This document shows positions 56,490 to 64,000 of a stretch of DNA of 64,000 nt, piece by piece. The position numbers and the translations under genes are program-made. This DNA is from Platanthera guangdongensis (lineage: Eukaryota; Streptophyta; Magnoliopsida; Asparagales; Orchidaceae): assembly GCA_039583875.1 (NCBI GenBank), contig CM077155.1, positions 12,379,046 to 12,443,045 on the forward strand, in the 5' to 3' direction. A model generated the notes under the pieces. The model was given only the letters and a program-made list of their open reading frames with translations, was not told the DNA's origin and did no database searches. Each line of letters starts with the position of its first letter. Within the stretch, counting starts at the first letter, position 1.

Positions 56490-57435
56490 AACTATTACAG
56501 GCAACTCAAAACACCTAGTAAACTGGACTAAACTAGGCCGCCTGAGGCCGTGGAGCAGTTGAGCGCGCAAAAAGTCACAAAGTAAGTAAAGAAGTGTGCA
56601 AGTCGTTTTTAACGTGGAAAAACCCCTCAACATTGTAAAAAACCAATTGACTGGTATGATACCAGTTAAACTTTACTATCAGGGGTAATTTACAAGTTGT
56701 TTGAGAAATCGAGGACGATAGGCCACTCCTCGTTACAATGAAGAGATGATAGAAATCGCTAGAGCGCTTGGAGGGCGACAAACCACCACCCGCAAAGCGT
56801 TAAATCTGTCTCTTTCCATTCGAGCAGAGCGCTTTTTGACGTTGTCTAGGCGCGACGCGCTGCTTCTGCGTACATAAAAGAGTTGATGGTGTCAGCATGT
56901 TGGACGCCTTGCATGTAGGAGAAATCTTAGAGGGGTCGGTGGCCCACCTTCTTCTTCAGTACGACGTGGACTTAGGCGAATTCTTCAAGATCTCGAAGGT
57001 CTCGAAGGTCGGAGACTCGCAAGAGGATTCCGACAGAGTTCTGGACTAAGAAATAAGAAAGCTGGGAGGAGAAAGGTTAGATATGAGTGGAGCCTGAGGT
57101 TCCTTTTATAGGCCCATGGGGGTGGTTACGGTAGTTATGCGGCTATCTGTACACCGTAACCACCGAAAATACAGATTGCAGAGCACATTTAGTATAGTTC
57201 TTAGCGCAAATTTTTTATAATTTTTTTATATGCACACTATTATTAATTAAATAATTTTCCCTACTAACGACGGTGGTTGAGCATGTGGTTACGTGGGTGG
57301 TTACCCACGTAACGGACATCAACGATCGCGATGGAATGATCGGACATTGGAGAGTGGTCACTATCGATGGTCCCGCCAGAGGAGAAGGAAGAACCGCAGC
57401 TGGTGATGAGGTCGGCCGCTGGCGAGCAAGACGGG
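56490..57435 (-). repeat. Tat/Athila-like LTR (K3), cut by F
   Basis: Adjoins the PBS on the minus strand, has a TATA box (plus CCTTTTATAGGCCCATGG near 57100) and shares the GAGCGCGCAAA, AACGTGGAAAAACCCCTCAAC and CCACTCCTCGTTACAATG blocks with K1 and K2. It ends at 57435, where the F LTR starts; acggg (57431-57435) is the expected target-site copy of F. Confidence 0.7.
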
Positions 57436-58726
57436 TGTAACACCCCCTATCCGTCGCATAGCATATAGTAGTAGGTCCGGCCGGGGCCCGACGTCGTATG
57501 TCACAGACAGACCGGGTGGTTACTCATGGAAACCATCCAACCAATCATAATGTCCTACACAGAGCATTCTAGCGGAAGCAGTTTATAAGTTGAAACAAAG
57601 AACCCAACACTAATGCATGAATGTCCACTAGAATAGCCAACCAGGAATGAAGTACATACACCAGTACTGGCCTTAAGGCCTTACAAAATGGTTCACTTAA
57701 TGTTACATGATTCTCAAACCACGGCACACAAGCCAGTCATACATGAATAAAGCAGTAAACACTCCAAAAAGGCCTTCAAGGGCCGGCTTCTCATTTTGGG
57801 CTTTAGCCCGCTATTGACCGCTTGGTCCAGCAGCACCTGCAAGCAACATAACCACCGCACAGTGGCAAACAAAAAGGCAACGGTCAGCAATGCTGACCAA
57901 ATTATAACGATCCCGCCCCCGACTCGGGGCGACGATGCTCCTTCCCTGCATTTTTATTAGCACAAGCGAGCAATATAATAATATTCATTACATCACAGGC
58001 GTAGGCTCAAACGGCCACACACCCCGTGCACTCAGGGCACATTCTCGGTGAACCGGTCGATGTCACGTCAGTTAAAGCCATAGACATTCCGGACTCACCA
58101 CCGCCACTTTGACGGCCAAACTTATGAGCAATTTGTCTTCCCGGCATGGGTCACGACAATTTAAGCCATAGACCGCCGAAGACTCTCATCTATGCCAACG
58201 GCAAGTGCCACGTAACCTTAGGTCTCTTTAACCCGAACGACATAGATATGGGTACGGTTCCATCTAACCCGTGCTCACGTCGCAACGACAATTTAAGTCA
58301 TATGCGCAGGTCAAACTTCTCCCGAGTCCCATTTTCGTCACACAATTTCACATAACTCGGTTATGTTCAAGTTGGCTCTCAGGCCTCCATGTTGGCCAGA
58401 TCACGCATCAGCCCAGTTTTTCGGGTGCACCTTAGGGTTAATCCCCAAGGATCCCTGTTGCAATCTACCGTGTAGAAAACCCGAAAAACAACCAATAGCA
58501 CGGAGTCTTCTCCGGCATTTATGCAATGCAACATCATCGATCCAGACCAACATGTCCGGGTAGGCTTCACACATCATGCCTATCTCCGTTCTCGCTTACG
58601 GACTTTAAACAACGGGGACTTCACATATCTACCCGAAGGAATGCCTCCAACTCACCGCAAACTCGCGAGAGTGGGCTTCCTATACAAAGAAGGAGAGCTA
58701 CTCATGCTCAAGAAGAGAATCGTTAC

Positions 58727-58750
58727 CCTTGCGTTATTCTTCGGCGCCAT
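58727..58750 (-). other. LTR start-codon exon copy in F
   Basis: Eight codons from ATG, followed by GTAACG. This copy is in a 3' LTR so would not be used itself, but it mirrors the 5' LTR. Codons 5-7 differ from G and H while length, start, end and donor are kept. Confidence 0.55.
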
Positions 58751-59024
58751 GGGAAAGTAAGCAGATGAAAAGCACCACACTCTCTTCGCCTCCGTGGATC
58801 CGGAGTCGGCTCGCGATTTGGAGCTTCAAAGCTCCTCCAATGGCTGAATCTATCTTCTTCTCCCTTCATTGGCTCTCCTCTCTCTCTAAGCTTTAGAAAG
58901 ATAAGAACTCATGAAACGCCCAATCCCGGGTATATCCCATCAGGAACAACCCCCAGCCGTTGGATCCCAAAATAAAGAAACGAACGGCTTTGATTCGGGA
59001 CTGAAACGCCCAATCTGGATCGCA

Positions 59025-59690
59025 CACGGCCTGGCACACGCCCATGTCCAGGGCCGTGTGCCTCATTCGCCGTCAAAATCGACTCGCCTGGAACAACATA
59101 CGGGTATCGAACACGCCCGTGTTCGACCTGACACGCCCATGTTCCACCTAACACGGCCGTGTGGCCGGCCGTGTACCCCCATCGTTTTTCCCCAAAAACA
59201 ACCCGAGCACTGCACGGGTTCTAGGACACGCCCGTGTCCTTGCCCGTGTCAACTCAACACGCCTGGGCTCCAGGCTGTGTACACGGTCTCGACACTCGAC
59301 ATTTCGTCGAGCGAAGATCGTCGACCTGATGACACGGCCTTGGACACGCCCGTGTCCTAGGCTGTGTGCCTTGTCTCGACACATCGTCGAGCAAAGTGTC
59401 GACTTCCCGGGACGAGTGTCGACACAGGTCGACACGCCCTGCGACACGCCTATGTCGCAGGCCGTGTGCCATGTCTCGACACTTCATCGAGCGCAGAGTG
59501 TCGACTTCGCGGGCTAAGTGTAGACACGGGTCGACACGCCCTGCAACACGCCCGTGTCGCAGGCCGTGTGCCATGTCTCGACACTTCGTTGAGAACAAAA
59601 TGTCGACTTCCTGGATGAGTGTCGACACAAGCTTGACACGCCCTGGGACACGCCCATGTCCCAGGCCGTGTGCCTGCAGCCAGAACCCAA
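59025..59690. repeat. Palindrome array in LTR of F
   Basis: Seven or so units such as GACACGCCCGTGTC with arms CCTGCGACACG/..TGTCGCAGG, alternating at about 110 bp with GTGTCGAC(A/T)-TCGTCGAGC spacers (59340-59650). Mixes the Gypsy palindrome with GTGTCGACAC. Confidence 0.9.
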
Positions 59691-59741
59691 AACTGGCCCA
59701 AAACGTCCCTCATCGATCTTTTGAGTTTTGGGGCGTTACAA

Positions 59742-59760
59742 TTCTCCCCTTCTTAAAAGA
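59742..59760 (-). other. Polypurine tract of F
   Basis: Minus-strand TTTTAAGAAGGGGAGAAT directly before TGTAACGCC; preceded by a GAGGATGAAAT block as in G and H. Confidence 0.8.
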
Positions 59761-61099
59761 ATTTCATCCTCGAAATTATATAAAGGAAAGACATGTACAA
59801 AACCAAAATTTGTACCTGAGCGGAACAACTCCGGATACTCGTCAAGCATAATCTGCTCTCGCTCCCAAGAGAGCTCCTCACGACCGCAATTGTCCCACCG
59901 GACCTCGACCATCCAGATCTCTTTATTGCGTAGCCGCTTGACCTCCGTGTCCTTAATTCGCACGGGTTTACTTTCGTCGTCAGCCCACTATCCACCGGCA
60001 CTCGATCAACCGCGATCAATTGCGTAGGCTCTTGTACCGCCTTCCGAAGTACCGAAATATAGAATACATCATGTAGACCACTAAGCTCCGCTGAAAGCTT
60101 CAATTGATAGGCCGCTTCACCAACCCGCTCTAGAACCTAAAACGGCCCAAGGTACCTCGGGCTTAGCTTTTTTTCAATCACCGCACCCGCGAGACACCCT
60201 TGGATGCCTTGATCTTTAAGTACACATAGTCGCCCACGGCGAACTCCCCGTTCCTGTGCTTGGCATTATAGTACTTCGCTTGCCGGTCCTGAGCGATAAG
60301 CAACCTCTCTCGAATGCTTCGCATCAGCAAAGTAACATCCTCCACTTTGAATCACTTATACAACTTGACTCACCCGTTTCCAGCCAGGACAACGGCGTGC
60401 GACATTTTCTACCATATAGGGCCTCCAAGGGCATCATTTGAATACTCGCTTGGTAGCTTTTGTTGTATGCGAACTCCACCAAATAAAGGTGGTCTTCCCA
60501 TTGCTTCCCAAAATCCAAGACACATATGCGGAGCATGCTTTCCATAGTTCTATTTTAACTTTGTCCCCAACATTTGCTGCACAAGCCTCCACTCATTGGA
60601 TGTGAACCACCCATCTCGGTCCCTCACGATGCTGCGGGGCACACCGTGAAGCCGTACTATATTATCCACCTATAGTTTGGCTAACTTATCCACCGGATCA
60701 TCCTTCCTATGAGGAATGAAATGCAACACCTTCGCTAACTGACCTACGACCACCCAAATGGCGTCGTTCCCCTTTTTGCGACCTTGGCAAACCGTGCACA
60801 AAGTCCATAGAGATGTCATCGAATTTCCACTCCGGAATAGGCAAGAACTTAAGGAATCCTCCCGGCTTTTGGCATTCCGCCTTCACCAAGGCGCAAGTTT
60901 GGCACCTCACTACGTAGAGCGCCACATCTTTCTTCAAACCCAGCCACCAAAACGGTTTCTTTACATCGCGGTACATCTTCGTGCTCCCCGGGTGAATTGA
61001 GTACTTAGTATGGTGTGCCTCGTACAATAATTCCACCCGCAAATTTCCCACATTTGGGACGCACAGACGACCGACTTTCCCAAGCAATCCGTCCTCCAC
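59753..61099 (-). pseudogene. Gypsy F pol: integrase
   Basis: From high to low coordinate: the HHCC zinc domain ([31 protein letters not shown]), the core start [18 protein letters not shown], the remainder of the core out of frame, then LDFGKQWEDHLYLVEFAYN and [11 protein letters not shown] (60324-60545), and the C-terminal SGLHDVFYISVLRKAVQ and VRWDNCGREELSWEREQ..EYPELF (to about 59815). At least three frame changes. This copy keeps the tryptophan codon that is TGA in G and H. Confidence 0.85.
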
Positions 61100-61315
61100 A
61101 ACGAATTAGGAATTTGACTCATCCAGAGCTTCTACCATGAACTGCTTCATATGGACATCCAAATCCAAAGCCTGCCGAATCCGATCATTCAGGTCATATT
61201 AAACTTCAGTACAATTCAGTACTGCTTCAGCACTTGATTGCATATCCACACAAACAATCTCCAACGCCTCCCACTCACGCACCAACCGCTCATCATGCAT
61301 CGATAGCCAATTGGC

Positions 61316-61997
61316 TTAAGCTGGGGCTCCGCGACTCAACGCGTCAGCATCCGCATTCCCTTTATCTGGCACGTAGTGGATCTTGAATGTATAGTCTCCT
61401 AAGAACTCCATCCATCTATGCTGCCGCAAATTTAGATCCTTCTGACCAATCAGATACTTCACGCTCTTGTGACCGGCGTAGAGATCCATTTTCACACCAT
61501 ACAAAATTATGCCTCCACAGCTTCAAGGCAAAACTCACGGCCACTAACAACAAGTCATGGACCGGATAGTTCCTCTCGTGCACTTTTGGCCGTCTCGCGC
61601 CATAAGCTATTTCACGTTCGTGTTGCAGTAGCACGCAACCCAACCCACTGCCCGAAGCATCGCTATTAAATCTCATAGCCTTCGGTCCCACTCGGCGAAG
61701 TCAGCACAGGCGCCATGGTCAACCGACACTTCACTCTTCAAAAGCTCGTGCGCATTCCGGCGTCCAAATGAACTTCTGCTCCTTACTCGTCAAAGCAGTG
61801 AGGGGTAACGCTACCCGCGAGAAGTTCTCTACGAAGCGCCTGTAATAGCCGGAAAGCACCAGAAAGCTCCGGACTCCCGCTACCGTAGAAAGCTCAGGCC
61901 ACTCCCGTATCGCAACAATCTTCGCCGGATCCACTGCAATAACTTCCTCAGTCACTATAAGACCGAGGACGCCACTGAGGATGACCAAAACTCGCAC
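61316..61997 (-). pseudogene. Gypsy F pol: end of RT and RNase H
   Basis: Minus strand: AVDPAKIVAIREWPELSTVAGVRSFL and [21 protein letters not shown] (61731-61997) of the RT thumb and connection, then [22 protein letters not shown] and [11 protein letters not shown] of RNase H (61416-61691), then FLGDYTFKIHYVPDKGNADADALSRG (61316-61504). Frames change between the parts. 61100-61315 holds a stop-ridden linker. Confidence 0.85.
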
Positions 61998-62077
61998 TTC
62001 GAGAACTTGGCATACAACTGATTCCTCCTTAGCGTCTCCAAAACCAAAAGAAGATGCTTGAAGTGATCTTCCTCACT

Positions 62078-63120
62078 CTACAAGTACACCAAAATGTCGT
62101 TGATGAAGACAATCACAAAATGGTCCAAGTACTTGCTGAAGGTCCTATTCATCAAATCCATGAACACTGACGGCGCATTGGTCAGCCTAAACGGCATGAC
62201 CGTAAACTCGTAATGCCCATATCTTGTACTGAACGTTGTCTTAGGGAACCACTCTCCCTTAACCTCCACTGATAGTACCAAGACTTGAGATCCAACTTCG
62301 AGTACACTGTCGACCCGACCAACTGATCAAAGAAGATCATCAATCCGGGGGGATCAGGTACTTGTTCTTTTCCGTCAACTTGTGGAGCTCCCGATAATTA
62401 ATACATAGCCTCAAGCTTCCGTCCATCTTCTTAATAAAGAGGGTCGGTGCGTTCCAAGGCGAAGGACTTGGACGTACATACCCTTGCTCCAACAACTTTT
62501 AGAAGTTGCACCATCAGCTCCGCCATTTCCTTCGACGCTAGCCGATAAGGAGAGCGTGACACAGGCTTTGCACCCGGTACTAGCTCAATCATGAAATCTG
62601 TCTCCCGTTGAGGAGGGGTTCCAGGAAGATCTCTAGGGAACACATCAGGGTACTCCGATACCACTGAAATATTAACCAACGCGGGCTTCGGCTTTGCAAC
62701 CCCCACTAGTGTACAGATCAGCTCTGCACCAGTACGAACCGCCTTAACCACCTGAACAGCAGACACCAACGTCTTGCTCGACCTCTTCGAGCCCGTAAAG
62801 GTCGTCTCACGACTTGCTCCCAGCTTGACTTCCTTGCTACCACAATCTTTATAGGCTTGCTGCTCGGAGAGCTAGTCCATGTCAAATATAACGTCGAACT
62901 CCACCAACGGAAGTAATGATGCTTGCAGATCGTACTCCTGATTCCCAATCCAAAACTAAGCGCAACAGATACTACCCGCGCGCATTGAGCGCCATTGGAC
63001 CATAACACATCCAATTTGTCTCTTACCATCGAAGGAGGTACTCCGACGCGTGAAAACAATTCCTAAATAAAGGAATGTGAAGCTTCGTTCACACGAACAG
63101 TGCTCTCGCCGAATAGACGA
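62078..63120 (-). pseudogene. Gypsy F pol: protease and reverse transcriptase
   Basis: ASHSF of the protease is still readable near 63075, but the DTG active site is changed beyond recognition. The protease end with MVSAVQVVKAVRTGAELICTLV and the [35 protein letters not shown] block follows (62431-62769). Then comes a frameshifted RT core and [27 protein letters not shown] with [12 protein letters not shown] (62078-62281), where the catalytic FIDD is altered to FIND. Confidence 0.8.
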
Positions 63121-63202
63121 AAATCAGAAAAATCTTAGCACAAGTAGTTCTAAGCTAACATGCACAAGGGCGACAGGTATTCAAGGCTAAACTGCTATAA
63201 CT

Positions 63203-63907
63203 TTAAACCATACCTGTCGTCACGACAGCATGCTTCTTCTCGGACTTGGGACGTCCGCTCCAACATTCTCGGGCAAAGTGCCCCGGTTTTCCACAAGTGA
63301 AACATGCGCTCGGGGTTCGACCCGTAGTCACCCCAGAAGCACCAGAAGGAGCTTGACCCGAAGTCCTACGCTTCTTATACCATTTTTGATATCCAGACTT
63401 TGAGGTGTTCAGCACTTTGAATGCCGTTTCCTTTGCACTAACCTCCGTGACTGCTCCTGACATAGCTTTCTTACCCTTCTGAGCACCATTCCAACAGTCT
63501 CGGGCAAAGTGCCCTTTCTTTCCACAAGTATGACAAGTGTATGTAGCTTTGCTAGTCGATTTCATAGCCCCTTTCTCCAGCATTCTGCCGGATGCAGCTC
63601 TTATGGGGTTTGTATAGTTCGATACCATGGTCGCTGGTATCATGAGGGTCTTCCTCAAATCTGCCTCCAAAGATCTAGCTGATTCCACCAAGGCTCGGAA
63701 TCACAATAACTTTTGTCCTAGCAGTAGAACTCGTAACTCGGCGCGCAGGCCATTATAAAACCTATCGACTGTAGCTTGCTCATTATCCAACTCGAAGCAT
63801 GGGTAGCGACTTATCATAAGAAATGCTTGCAAGTATTCCTCAACTGTGTGCGCTCCCTGCATTAAATGCATATTCAGCTGCTGCCCCGATGGTCTACCAA
63901 AGGTCAT
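63203..63907 (-). pseudogene. Gypsy F gag with two zinc knuckles
   Basis: Minus strand: gag core end (EYLQAFLMISRYPCFELDNEQATVDRFYNGLRAELR, 63701-63907), a stop near 63695, then VESARSLEADLRK and two CCHC knuckles, CHTCGKKGHFARDC and CFTCGKPGHFAREC. G shows only one knuckle. The frame reads to HAVVTTG and a donor-like GACAG|GTATGG at 63213, the gag-protease intron position of G and H. Sequence from 63908 to 64000 is further gag without a good frame. Confidence 0.82.
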
Positions 63908-64000
63908 CTACTCCATCACGCCAACCGGCATTGAAGCCACAACATGGGCGCATGGTTGTACATTTCCTCCAAGCTGTGCACCCGTCACAGCGAACACCGC

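Larger units (their letters stand above)
57436..59741 (-). repeat. 3' LTR of F
   Basis: 2306 bp; minus-strand start TGTAACGCCCC at 59741, end GGGTGTTACA at 57436. Palindrome array at 59025-59690; ATG exon copy at 58750-58727 (M-A-P-K-N-N-A-R, then GTAACG). Same layout as the G and H LTRs but diverged. Confidence 0.92.
57436..64000 (-). mobile_element. Gypsy element F (Tekay/Del-like), decayed, runs off the window
   Basis: Minus-strand element: 3' LTR 57436-59741, polypurine tract just beyond, then integrase, RNase H, reverse transcriptase, protease and gag towards higher coordinates. The 5' LTR is outside. Numerous stops and frameshifts. Confidence 0.92.

Noticed and set aside
57700..58770. 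Several 60-80-codon frames in the F LTR
   Set aside because: Parallel positions in G and H LTRs do not keep the frames beyond the eight-codon exon.

Overview
The window is a piece of a large, repeat-rich plant nuclear genome, almost certainly a eudicot. Nearly all of it is nested LTR retrotransposons (Ty1/Copia and Ty3/Gypsy, the latter of Tekay/Del chromovirus type), with a few solo LTRs, two PIF/Harbinger-type MITEs, and one 5S-rRNA-derived repeat. I found only one candidate host gene. No bacterial-type operons, CRISPR arrays or functional tRNA/rRNA genes were seen.

Layout. 1-1746: part of a Gypsy LTR (A, minus) inserted in Copia element B. 1747-10413: B, a SIRE/Maximus-like Copia with decayed pol, a palindrome-array spacer carrying a TATA box, a long env-like third ORF, and its 3' LTR. 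10414-18532: Copia D (minus; gag plus LTR), into whose gag B inserted and into whose LTR the non-autonomous Copia C (12445-18091, TSD ccact) inserted. 18818-25821: a candidate two-exon gene for a secreted defensin-like cysteine-rich peptide. Its single intron (6.5 kb) is filled by a 5S-derived repeat, two solo Copia LTRs and a Tat/Athila-like LTR. 26143-27715: another Tat/Athila-like LTR with a GC-rich core. 27866-28089: MITE. 28092-55612: Gypsy H (TSD acctt on both sides), split by Copia J (32054-40139, in the protease) and by the young, nearly intact Gypsy G (40304-50143, TSD gtctg). 56052-56267: second MITE. 56472-57435: Tat/Athila-like LTR with its PBS. 57436-64000: Gypsy F (minus), decayed, running off the right edge.

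Most interesting biology. (1) In G, H and F the likely gag start codon lies inside the LTR: an eight-codon exon ends at a GTAAC donor. In G and H, whose gag starts are in the window, gag itself opens in phase after an AG acceptor about 1.7 kb downstream and has no ATG of its own. The spliced mRNA would lose the primer binding site. (2) G and H also carry a 79-92 bp intron between gag and protease, and F keeps its donor. Splicing joins gag to pol in frame, whereas retention ends translation just after Gag. (3) The Gypsy LTRs carry arrays of long palindromes whose arms co-vary. The Copia LTRs carry dense TGTCGACACA palindromes built from the same GTGTC/GACAC half-site. In Copia B the array occurs a second time, followed by a TATA box, directly before the env-like ORF, which suggests a separate promoter for it. 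All splice and promoter proposals come from sequence signals and reading frame only.
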